Source: Phenylobacterium sp. (lineage in GTDB: Bacteria > Pseudomonadota > Alphaproteobacteria > Caulobacterales > Caulobacteraceae). From it: 54,935 bases of DNA. A model generated the notes under the pieces. That model had not been told where the DNA came from and searched no databases. It saw only the letters and a program-made list of their open reading frames with translations. Where the stretch lies: NCBI RefSeq assembly GCF_025351295.1, contig NZ_JANXWD010000013.1, positions 1 to 54,935 on the forward strand, given 5' to 3'. Shown here piece by piece: positions 16,277 to 23,482 of this stretch (its first letter is position 1; every line of letters begins with the position of its first letter). The position numbers and the translations under genes are program-made.

Positions 16277-16993
16277 CTGACCGCATCGATCCGGCGAACA
16301 TCGCGCGCGCTCGCCGCGGCCGCCGGTTCGGCCGCCGCCGAGACCAACATCTGGTCCACGAATTTCGATGGCGGAGACGTCTTCCAGTCCACCGGACCAC
16401 TCCCGTATTTCAGCCTGGGCTTCGGCGCCGCCAGTGGCCTGAGCATCGTGGGCGCGCAGTCCTTCCCGGGCTTCGGGACGGACTACGCGCGGGTCACCAC
16501 CACCTCGCCAACGGTGTTCTCGGTCGGCGGCCTGGGCGCGCACACCGGCCTGCACGTCAGCTTCGATCTTGCGTTCATCGACTCCTGGGACGGCTTCGAC
16601 GCCTCGAACGGCTTTGGCCCCGATATCCCGACGGTCGACATCCAGGGCGTCGCGCCCCTGTCGCTGACCTGGATTGGCGGCGGGGGCAACGGCCCGCTGT
16701 TCGGGCCCGGCACGGTGGTCGGGACCGGCAACTTCGGCGTCAGCAGCTATAGCGACGCCGTGGTCCACTATGACGTCCTGATCGCCGACGCCTCGGACGA
16801 CTGGAAGCTGAAGATCACGGCCGGCGGCGCGGGCTGGCAGGGCGGCGATGACGAGAGCTGGGGGATCGACAACTTCCACCTGGCGGCGATCGGCGGCGCC
16901 GTGCCAGAGCCTTCGACCTGGGCCCTGATGATCGGCGGCTTCGGCCTGGCCGGCGTGGCCCTGCGCCGTCGCCGCGCGGCCGTCGCGGCCTGA
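16277..16993 (+). CDS. PEPxxWA-CTERM sorting domain protein, abnormal start
   Basis: The C-terminus (VPEPSTWALMIGGFGLAGVALRRRR) is a clear PEPxxWA-CTERM anchor: PEP motif, one membrane helix and an Arg cluster, recognised by an exosortase at the outer cell surface. The first ATG/GTG/TTG start in this frame is GTG at 16448, which removes the export signal. The frame is open upstream and encodes a signal-like RRTSRALAAAAGSAAAE followed by TNIWSTNFDGG, a plausible mature start. No ATG, GTG or TTG exists in that part. CTG at 16277, which would give MTASIRRTSRAL, is the best candidate start. It could be a rare CTG start, an ATG lost by mutation, or a decaying gene. The function of the mature domain is unknown. 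Confidence 0.6.
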   Translation: MTASIRRTSRALAAAAGSAAAETNIWSTNFDGGDVFQSTGPLPYFSLGFGAASGLSIVGAQSFPGFGTDYARVTTTSPTVFSVGGLGAHTGLHVSFDLAFIDSWDGFDASNGFGPDIPTVDIQGVAPLSLTWIGGGGNGPLFGPGTVVGTGNFGVSSYSDAVVHYDVLIADASDDWKLKITAGGAGWQGGDDESWGIDNFHLAAIGGAVPEPSTWALMIGGFGLAGVALRRRRAAVAA

Positions 16994-17015
16994 CCGCACC
17001 GCCCGACCTGACCCG

Positions 17016-17037
17016 CCGCCGGTCCCCGGACCGGCGG
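17016..17037 (+). terminator. GC-rich hairpin after PEP-CTERM gene
   Basis: A perfect 10-bp stem, CCGCCGGTCC pairing with GGACCGGCGG, begins 23 nt after the stop. There is no T-run, so it is a terminator-like or stability hairpin rather than a textbook intrinsic terminator. Confidence 0.4.
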
Positions 17038-17090
17038 GTACGGAAGTCGCTGAAAGTCTAGGCGCCAACGGAGTCCGCCCCACCACCTGC

Positions 17091-17293
17091 TCTCCCCCGA
17101 GCGCCCAGCGCCGAGAGGGAGAGGGCAGGGAGAGGGCCGGCTGGCCCTCGAAGCTCGTACCGGGTGTGACGCGAGGATCAGCGCCGACGACGCTCGCGGG
17201 CCATGGCTTGCCCATCCAGCGCCAGCCCGTCGCACGCGCCGGCCCTCTCCCTACCCTCTCCCTCTCTTCGCGCCTGCGGCGCTCGGGGGAGAG
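17091..17293. repeat. Paired inverted REP/BIME-like element, copy 2
   Basis: The same head-to-head pair as at 10533-10724: one unit at 17091-17141 ending GGGAGAGGGCCGGC, and the inverse unit at 17238-17293 starting GCCGGCCCTCTCCC. The sequence between the units differs from copy 1, so the units rather than the spacer are conserved. Confidence 0.75.
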
Positions 17294-17380
17294 GCGCGCC
17301 GGACCCGGCCCGCGCCCCGCGCCCCGCGCACACCACCACTTGAACCCCACGGTAGATGCGAGCCTCCGGCCTTGGCGATG

Positions 17381-17496
17381 TCAAGGACGCGCCCCTGGCG
17401 CGCCGCGCCGCGGCGAGACCTCTCTGGCACTCAATCGGGTCAGGGACCGGCGGTAGCCGGTCGACCCGCAGCGAGCGCGCCAGCGCGCGTCCTTGA
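17381..17496. repeat. 116-bp element bounded by 22-nt inverted repeats
   Basis: TCAAGGACGCGC at 17381-17392 and its complement at the right end (17485-17496) are perfect 12-bp arms. They extend inward with TGGCGCGC/GCGCGCCA. A small internal hairpin (GACCGGC-ggta-GCCGGTC) lies between. No coding content is visible. It may be a miniature element or another class of intergenic palindrome. Confidence 0.5.
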
Positions 17497-17557
17497 AGCG
17501 GGGGGGGCGGAGCATGCTCGGCGACGGGGCTGAGGCTGCTGACGGGAAGGGGCGCGC

Positions 17558-17781
17558 TTAACCTGCCCCGAATTCCCAGAAACGCCCCTCATGGCTCCGC
17601 GCGCCGGCCTCTTGGGACACCCCACGACAACGCGCCCGCAACTCCTCCACGCCCGGGCGCTCAGCCACCGCCGTCACCACCCGCAGCAACCCTTCGGCCA
17701 GCGATACTCCTCCCGCGCCGCCTTGGCTTTCAGCCGCCGGTGCAGGGCGTCGGGGACGTTGCGGATCTGGATCGTGGCCAT
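17558..17781 (-). pseudogene. Ribbon-helix-helix antitoxin relic with frameshift
   Basis: From the ATG at 17779-17781 the frame encodes MATIQIRNVPDALHRRLKAK, a typical start of FitA/VapB-like RHH antitoxins that bind DNA and neutralise a PIN-domain toxin. After residue 26 the frame runs into WPKGCCGW and a TGA. Adding one base after the Tyr codon restores LAEGLLRVVTAVAERPGVEE, a normal antitoxin continuation, open to a TAA at 17558-17560. A lost T in TATTCGCTG (Tyr-Ser-Leu) explains it. No PIN toxin gene follows, so this looks like the remains of a toxin-antitoxin locus. It sits divergent to dinG. Confidence 0.65.
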
Positions 17782-17823
17782 GCGAGCCGGATGATCGCGC
17801 GCCGCCAACTTCACAAGATCTCC

Positions 17824-17838
17824 GTTCCCATTCCGTTC
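17824..17838 (+). promoter_or_regulatory. LexA (SOS) box upstream of dinG-like gene
   Basis: GTTC-CCATTCC-GTTC matches the alphaproteobacterial LexA-binding consensus GTTC-N7-GTTC exactly. It lies 27 nt before the predicted GTG start of a DinG-family helicase, a gene class that is DNA-damage inducible in other bacteria. Direct LexA repression is therefore likely. Confidence 0.65.
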
Positions 17839-17865
17839 TGCGTGATTCTGCGTTAGCGGTTCAGC

Positions 17866-20667
17866 GTGTCCGCCGCCCCACCCACCCTGCAACTCGCCCC
17901 CGCCCTGGTCGTCCTCCCCGGCCCGCGCTGCGCCGTCGCGCCGCCCAACGGCCCGCCCTCCGCCATCCGCCCCCCCGACGCCCGCGACCTCCTCACCTCC
18001 GCCCCCGTCCTCCTCGCCCACGCGGCCATGACCGCGCGGCGCCTCAACCTCCCGGCCCCCCCGCGCACGCCCCGCATCTTCGACGCCCTCGAACTCTTCG
18101 CCTTCGTCCGGCCCGCTCAGTTCACCGCCCCCTCCGCCGCCGGCCTCGCCCAGGTGCTGGGCCTGCCCGAACCCAAGTCCGTCGAGCAGCAGGCCGCCAC
18201 CCTGCAACGCGCCGCCCACACCCTGCTCGCCGAACTCGCCGCCGCCCCCACGCCCACCCGCGAGGAAGCCCTCGCCATCGCCGAGACCCTGGCCCGCGCC
18301 GGCTGGTCCTGGGGTACGGCCGTCATCGCCGCCCTGCGCGCCCAGCTCCCCGGCAACACCTTCCGCTCCTCCGGCCTCGACGTCTGGCAGCGGCTCAGCG
18401 AATGGGAGGCCGAGGCTCCGCCCGGCGAACCCGGATCCAAGCCGGTCCCCGCCGCCGACGCCCGCGCCCGGCTGGCGGCCCTGCTGGCCCAGGCCGGCCT
18501 GGACGAGGCGCGGCCCACCCAGGCGGACTACGCCGCCGAGACCGCCCACGTCTTCCAGCCCCGCGACCGCGAGGGCGAGCCCAATATGATGCTGGCCGAG
18601 GCGGGCACCGGGGTCGGCAAGACCCTGGGCTACCTGGCGCCGGCCTCGCTGTGGGCCGAGGCCAACGGCCCGGCGGTCTGGGTCTCCACCTATACCCGCG
18701 CCCTGCAGCGCCAGATCGAGCGCGAGAGCCGGGCGATCTATCCGGACGAGAAGGTGCGCGCCAGGAAGGCCGTGGTCCGCAAGGGTCGCGAGAACTACCT
18801 GTGCCTGCTGAACTTCCAGGAGCAGGCCAACGCCGCGCAACTGGGCGGGTCCGACCTGATCGGCATGGCGCTGACCGCGCGCTGGGCGCGCGCCACCCGC
18901 GACGGCGACATGACCGGCGGCGACTTCCCGGCCTGGCTGCCCACCCTGTTCGCCGTGCCGCCCCCGGCCCAGGCCAGCCCCGGCAACCTGGTCGACCGGC
19001 GTGGCGAATGCGTCCACGCCGGCTGCGCCCACTACCGCACCTGCTTCGTGGAGAAGGCGATCCGCGGCTCGCGCCGCGCCGACATCGTTATCGCCAACCA
19101 CGCCCTGGTGCTGACCCAGGCGGCGTTCGACGGCGCGCGCGCGGCGCGCGGTTCCAAGGCCGACGGCGAGACCACCCAGCTCAAGCGCATCGTCTTCGAC
19201 GAGGGCCACCACCTGTTCGACGCGGCCGACAGCGCTTTCTCCGCGGCGCTCTCGGGCCAGGAGGCGGCCGAGCTGCGCCGCTGGATCCGCGGGCCGGAGG
19301 GGCGGGGGCGCCGCGGCCGGGGGCTGGAGGCGCGGCTGCTGGACGTGCTGGGGGACGACGACGAGGCGCGCACGGCGCTCTCCGACGCCATCCAGGCCGC
19401 CTCGCAGCTGCCGGGCGAGGGCTGGTCCGGCCGCATCGCCCCGCCGAACGGGGAGGTCAATCCCATCGGCCCGGTGGAGACCTTCCTGGTGGCCATGCTG
19501 GAGCAGCTGCGGGCGCGTGCGGCCCCCAGCGAGGTGGGCATGGAATGCGCCGCCCGCCCGGCGCTGGACCGGGTGCGCGAGACCGCCCAGGCCGCCGCCC
19601 GCGCGCTGGCCGACCTGGAGACCCCCCTGCTGGCCCTGGCGCGGGCGCTGGAGGACCTGATGGACGCCGAGGCCGAGACCCTGGGCGGCTCGGAACGCGC
19701 AAGAATTGAAGGCGCTTTGAGGGGGCTCGATCGGCGCGCCCGCATGCAGCTGCCGGCCTGGCGCTCCATGCTGCAGGCCATCGACGAGAACGCCGACGAC
19801 GACCCGGACTTCGTCGACTGGTTCGATGCGAACTTCCTCTACGGCCGGGTGGTGGACGCCGCCTGCCGCCGCCACTGGGTGGACCCCACCGAGCCGCTGA
19901 CCAACACCGTCATCGCCCCGGCCCACGGGGTGCTGGTCACCTCGGCGACCCTGGCCGACATGACCCTGGACGACCCCTTCGCGCTGGCCGAAATGCGCAG
20001 CGGCGCCGCGCGCCTGCCCGAGCGGCCCAAGACGCTCCGGCTGGCCTCGCCGTTCGACTATGCGGGCAACAGCCGCGCCATCGTGGTCACCGACGTCAGC
20101 CGCGATGACGCGCGCCAGGTCGGCGCCGCGATGCGCGAGCTGTTCCTGGCGGCGGGGGGCGGGGGCCTGGGCCTGTTCACAGCCATCCGCAGGTTGCGCG
20201 CCGTGCACGAGCGGATCGCGGCGCCGCTGGCCGACAAGGGCATCGCCCTCTACGCCCAGCACGTCGACCCGCTGGAGGTCGGCGCCCTGGTCGACATCTT
20301 CCGCGCCGAACAGGACGCCTGCCTGCTGGGCACCGATGCGGTGCGCGACGGCGTCGACGTGCCTGGCCGGTCGCTGAGGCTGCTGGTCTTCGACCGCATC
20401 CCCTGGCCGCGCCCCGACATCCTGCACAAGGCGCGGCGCGTGCGGTTCGGCGGCAAGAGCTACGACGACAGCATCGCCCGCGCCAGAATCGCCCAGGCCT
20501 TCGGCAGACTGATCCGCCGCGCCGACGACAAGGGCGTCTTCGTCATGCTCGACGCCAGCAGCCCCACCCGCCTGTTCAGCAGCCTGCCGCCGGGCGTCGA
20601 GCTCCAGCGCCTGACCCTGGTGGAGGCCATCGAGGCGGTGCAGGCGTTTTTGCCGCCATCACCTTAA
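17866..20667 (+). CDS. DinG-like Fe-S ATP-dependent DNA helicase (XPD family)
   Basis: This 933-aa superfamily 2 helicase of the XPD/DinG type unwinds DNA, typically D- and R-loops or damaged forks. The Walker A motif AGTGVGKT places Lys252 at the ATP site, and the DEAH-like box is DEGHH. Four cysteines for a 4Fe-4S cluster lie between motifs Ia and II: one in ENYLCLL and three in GECVHAGCAHYRTC. The C-terminal motor domain ends with FDRIPWPRPD and QAFGRLIRR. The first ~200 residues precede the helicase core and are rich in Ala/Pro. The GTG start at 17866 lacks a strong ribosome site but fits the SOS-box spacing. Confidence 0.92.
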   Translation: MSAAPPTLQLAPALVVLPGPRCAVAPPNGPPSAIRPPDARDLLTSAPVLLAHAAMTARRLNLPAPPRTPRIFDALELFAFVRPAQFTAPSAAGLAQVLGLPEPKSVEQQAATLQRAAHTLLAELAAAPTPTREEALAIAETLARAGWSWGTAVIAALRAQLPGNTFRSSGLDVWQRLSEWEAEAPPGEPGSKPVPAADARARLAALLAQAGLDEARPTQADYAAETAHVFQPRDREGEPNMMLAEAGTGVGKTLGYLAPASLWAEANGPAVWVSTYTRALQRQIERESRAIYPDEKVRARKAVVRKGRENYLCLLNFQEQANAAQLGGSDLIGMALTARWARATRDGDMTGGDFPAWLPTLFAVPPPAQASPGNLVDRRGECVHAGCAHYRTCFVEKAIRGSRRADIVIANHALVLTQAAFDGARAARGSKADGETTQLKRIVFDEGHHLFDAADSAFSAALSGQEAAELRRWIRGPEGRGRRGRGLEARLLDVLGDDDEARTALSDAIQAASQLPGEGWSGRIAPPNGEVNPIGPVETFLVAMLEQLRARAAPSEVGMECAARPALDRVRETAQAAARALADLETPLLALARALEDLMDAEAETLGGSERARIEGALRGLDRRARMQLPAWRSMLQAIDENADDDPDFVDWFDANFLYGRVVDAACRRHWVDPTEPLTNTVIAPAHGVLVTSATLADMTLDDPFALAEMRSGAARLPERPKTLRLASPFDYAGNSRAIVVTDVSRDDARQVGAAMRELFLAAGGGGLGLFTAIRRLRAVHERIAAPLADKGIALYAQHVDPLEVGALVDIFRAEQDACLLGTDAVRDGVDVPGRSLRLLVFDRIPWPRPDILHKARRVRFGGKSYDDSIARARIAQAFGRLIRRADDKGVFVMLDASSPTRLFSSLPPGVELQRLTLVEAIEAVQAFLPPSP

Positions 20668-20669
20668 GA

Positions 20670-20690
20670 TCCTCCTCCAACGGAGGAGGA
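20670..20690 (+). terminator. Hairpin after dinG-like gene
   Basis: A perfect 9-bp stem TCCTCCTCC/GGAGGAGGA with a 3-nt loop begins just after the stop. It has no strong T-run, so it is terminator-like. Confidence 0.45.
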
Positions 20691-20814
20691 ACTGAAGTTC
20701 TACATTTGTTCTTTACACCGCCGCCGCCCCGCGGCTAAGCTTCCGCGCATTCCGGCTCAGCAATCATTCAGGGTTGTGTTGCAGGCTCCGCCGGAACCGT
20801 CGGGGGACGCTGTC

Positions 20815-21765
20815 ATGAACCTGTTTCGCAAGCTGGGCGCCGCGCTGTTGATCCTGGCGATGGGCGCTGCGCCCGCCGCAGCGCAAGACCCTGTCCTCAA
20901 CAAGGAAGGTTTCTGGAGCGTCGGACACAACCGGTCCGGCGGGGGGTGTTTCGCCAGCCTCCCGACCAAGGCCGGTGCGCTGCTCATCCTGCGCGCCGAA
21001 GATGGGCAGGTCGCCCTGCTGGTGGGATCGAAGACGCCGATGACGCGCGGTCGCAAGGCCACCCTGGCGACGGAAGCCTACAGTTTCGAGTTCAAGCCCG
21101 ACTTCTCGGACGCCAACGATCTGCTGGCGACCGAGGGCGCACTCAACGACCGCGCCCTGGCGGCGCTGCGGCTGGCCCAGGGTGTCGAGGTGGCGGTCGA
21201 TGGCGTGACGGTGATCAGCGCGACGCTGGACGGCACCGGCGCGGAAGGGGCGCTCGACGCCGTCATCGCCTGCTCCAGGGGCGAGCAGGGATGGTGGGGC
21301 GCCGGCGCCGGCGGCGGCGCCAAGGCCAGCGTCAGCGCCGCCATGAATCCGGAGAAGACCTGGTTCCTGGAACGGTCGCCGCTGGCTCGGATTTGCACCG
21401 CCTATGCGCTGGTGACCGAGCGCACCATGCTGATCTTGATCGGCGCAGAGGGGGTGGTCGGATTGGCCGTCAGGTCGGATGACCCCCTGCCCCGGGGGCG
21501 TCATGGCCGCATGGAGGCGGACGCCCACAGCTTCACCTTCAAGCCGGTCTACGACGGCGACTCGTATTTCGCGTTCGATCCGGAATTTGACCGTGACGCG
21601 CTCTCCGCCCTCCGCGGCGCGAAGGCGCTACGGGTCAGCGTGGACGGGCGCGCGGTCGCCGAGGTGGTGATCGATGGCACCGGTCTGCCCGCCGTCCTCG
21701 ATGACCTGGCCGCCTGCTCAAAGGGACAACGCGGCTGGTGGGGCGAGGGCGCCAAGCCGCGCTAA
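20815..21765 (+). CDS. Secreted protein with two tandem homologous domains, function unknown
   Basis: This 316-aa protein starts with a clear signal peptide (MNLFRKLGAALLILAMGAAPAAAQ, cleavage near residue 23). Two homologous domains follow, about residues 30-162 and 180-310. Matching landmarks are W34/W183, C45/C194, TRGR/PRGR, SFEFKP (90-95)/SFTFKP (239-244), VDG (128-130)/VDG (276-278), LDGTG/IDGTG, and ACSRGEQGWWG (152-162)/ACSKGQRGWWG (300-310). Each domain has two cysteines that may form a disulfide. I do not recognise the family; it is likely periplasmic. It overlaps the convergent SRPBCC gene by 4 nt at their stops. Confidence 0.8.
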   Translation: MNLFRKLGAALLILAMGAAPAAAQDPVLNKEGFWSVGHNRSGGGCFASLPTKAGALLILRAEDGQVALLVGSKTPMTRGRKATLATEAYSFEFKPDFSDANDLLATEGALNDRALAALRLAQGVEVAVDGVTVISATLDGTGAEGALDAVIACSRGEQGWWGAGAGGGAKASVSAAMNPEKTWFLERSPLARICTAYALVTERTMLILIGAEGVVGLAVRSDDPLPRGRHGRMEADAHSFTFKPVYDGDSYFAFDPEFDRDALSALRGAKALRVSVDGRAVAEVVIDGTGLPAVLDDLAACSKGQRGWWGEGAKPR

Positions 21766-22181
21766 AGCACCACCCGCTCCAGCGCCGCCAGGATCATCTC
21801 CCAGCCCTTCGGCGTCTGGTCCTGGTATTCCGGCGGCACGCCCTCATGGGTCAGGGTGAGTTCGCAGCCGCCGGCGGCCGCGGCGAAGTCCAGGGTCACC
21901 CGCGTGGACCCCGGGTCGAACTGCGGCACGGCGAAGGTGAAGACCAGCCGGCGCGGCCGGTCGATGACCTCATACGCGCCGACGTGGGCCACAGCGCCCA
22001 TGTCCGGGCGCCGGTCGGTGAAGGTGAAGCGGCCGCCGACCCGGGCGTCGACCTCGGCCACGATCATCTCGCCGTCCGGAGTGGCGAAGGCGAAGCGGCC
22101 CGCCGTCTTCGGGTCCAGCCAGGCGTCGAACACCGTCTCCGGCGGGTGCGCATAGCGGTGGCGGACGACGATCTCAGCCAT
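21762..22181 (-). CDS. SRPBCC (AHSA1/START-like) domain protein
   Basis: This 139-aa protein has the AHSA1-type fold signature: HRYAHPPETVFDAWLDPKTAGRF near the start and the C-terminal helix GWEMILAALERVV. Family members bind hydrophobic ligands or act as co-chaperones; no specific role can be assigned. The ATG at 22181 is preceded by AGAAGG. It is the last gene of a minus-strand run behind the EF-hand gene (21-nt gap). Confidence 0.88.
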   Translation of the reverse strand: MAEIVVRHRYAHPPETVFDAWLDPKTAGRFAFATPDGEMIVAEVDARVGGRFTFTDRRPDMGAVAHVGAYEVIDRPRRLVFTFAVPQFDPGSTRVTLDFAAAAGGCELTLTHEGVPPEYQDQTPKGWEMILAALERVVL

Positions 22182-22202
22182 GGCCAGCACCTTCTGGGTC
22201 GA

Positions 22203-22463
22203 TCAGCCGCCCTGCGACTGGCGCATCTTGGCCATGGCCGCGGCCAGTTCCTCGGCGGTGATCTTGCCGTCGTGATTGGCGTCGACGGCGTCGAACCGCT
22301 CGGCCGGCCGGCCGGCCGCGATCCATTCGGCCTTGCTGACCGCGCCGTCGCCGTCCTTGTCCCAGGCCTTGATAATGGTCGCCGGGTCCGGCGCCTGGGC
22401 CGCCGCGACGCCGGCGCCGGCCAGCGCGGCCAAAGCCGCGGCGGCGAAGATGAGGGTGCGCAT
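22203..22463 (-). CDS. Small secreted EF-hand protein
   Basis: This 86-aa protein has an N-terminal signal peptide (MRTLIFAAAALAALAGAGVAAAQ) and two EF-hand calcium loops, DKDGDGAVSKAEW and DANHDGKITAEEL. Both have the Asp/Asn/Asp and terminal acidic pattern, except that the first ends in Glu-Trp. It is probably a periplasmic calcium-binding protein. The ATG at 22461-22463 follows GGAGAG. It lies 82 nt downstream of the prephenate dehydrogenase gene, which has no obvious functional link. Confidence 0.88.
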   Translation of the reverse strand: MRTLIFAAAALAALAGAGVAAAQAPDPATIIKAWDKDGDGAVSKAEWIAAGRPAERFDAVDANHDGKITAEELAAAMAKMRQSQGG

Positions 22464-22545
22464 GGGGTGTCTCTCCGAAGATGCGGCGGCACAGGGCGCG
22501 CCGTCTGTAGCAACCATATTGCCCGTCTGTGGCCGAAATCGGAGC

Positions 22546-23478
22546 CTAGTGTTTGCCCCGGTCGCGACCGAAGTTCGGCTCGGCGCTCTCCTGGCCCATG
22601 GCCACGATGCCGCGGCGGATCTCCCGTGTGCGGCTGAACAGCTCGAACAGCTTGTCGCCCTCGCCCCAGCGGATGGCGCGGCTCAGCGCCTGCAGGTCCT
22701 CGGTGAAGCGGCCCAGCACCTCCAGCACCGCGTCCTTGTTGGTCAGGAACACATCGCGCCACATGGTCGGGTCGGAGGCGGCGATGCGGGTGAAGTCACG
22801 GAAGCCGCCGGCCGAATACTTCATCACCTCGGCCTCGGCGACGCCCTCCAGGTCGGCGGCGGTGCCGACGATGTTGTAGGCGATCAGGTGGGGCAGGTGG
22901 CTGGTGATGGCCAGCACCAGGTCGTGGTGACGGGCGTCCATCTCCTCGACCCGCGCCCCGATAGCGGTCCAGAACGCCGCCAGCCGGCCGACCGCGTCGC
23001 GGTAAGGGGCGTCGGTCCGCCCGTCCGGCGTCAGGATGGTCCAGCGGTTCTGGAACAGCTCGGCGAAGCCCGCGTCTGGCCCCGACTGCTCGGTCCCGGC
23101 GATGGGGTGGCCGGGGATCACGAAGACGCTGTCCGGGCAGGCCGCCGTCAGCGCCTCGGCCACCGCGCCCTTGACCGAGCCGACGTCGGTGACCGTCGCG
23201 CCGGGCTTGAACCCCGGGGAGGCCGCCCGCGCCGCTTCGCCCATCGCCAGCACCGGCACCGCGAACAGCACCAGGTCGGCGTCCCGCACCGCCTCTGCGG
23301 CGTCGCCTGTGACCGCGTCTGCGAGCTTCAGCTCGACGATCCGCGCCCGCGTCTCGGCCGAGGTCTCGGCGATGACGATCTCGCCGACGCAGCCCGCCGC
23401 CCGCGCGGCGCGGACCACCGACGACCCGATCAGGCCACAGCCGATCACCGCCAGCTTCGCATAGATCGGCGCGGTCAT
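22546..23478 (-). CDS. tyrC: Prephenate/arogenate dehydrogenase family protein
   Basis: This 310-aa NAD(P)-dependent dehydrogenase makes tyrosine precursors (prephenate to 4-hydroxyphenylpyruvate, or arogenate to tyrosine). The dinucleotide fold GCGLIGSSVVRAARAAG is at the N-terminus. The catalytic region GHPIAGTEQSGPDAG and the substrate-binding SHLPHLIAY and FRDFTRIAASDP are all present. It starts 4 nt after the aminotransferase gene's stop, so the two are surely co-transcribed. The alphaproteobacterial order chorismate mutase, aminotransferase, dehydrogenase favours the cyclohexadienyl/TyrC type. Confidence 0.93.
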   Translation of the reverse strand: MTAPIYAKLAVIGCGLIGSSVVRAARAAGCVGEIVIAETSAETRARIVELKLADAVTGDAAEAVRDADLVLFAVPVLAMGEAARAASPGFKPGATVTDVGSVKGAVAEALTAACPDSVFVIPGHPIAGTEQSGPDAGFAELFQNRWTILTPDGRTDAPYRDAVGRLAAFWTAIGARVEEMDARHHDLVLAITSHLPHLIAYNIVGTAADLEGVAEAEVMKYSAGGFRDFTRIAASDPTMWRDVFLTNKDAVLEVLGRFTEDLQALSRAIRWGEGDKLFELFSRTREIRRGIVAMGQESAEPNFGRDRGKH

Positions 23479-23482
23479 CGGA

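Noticed and set aside
17360..17557. PIN-domain toxin gene downstream of the antitoxin relic
   Set aside because: No minus-strand frame with the conserved acidic PIN residues is present; the stretch holds only the inverted-repeat element and G-rich sequence.
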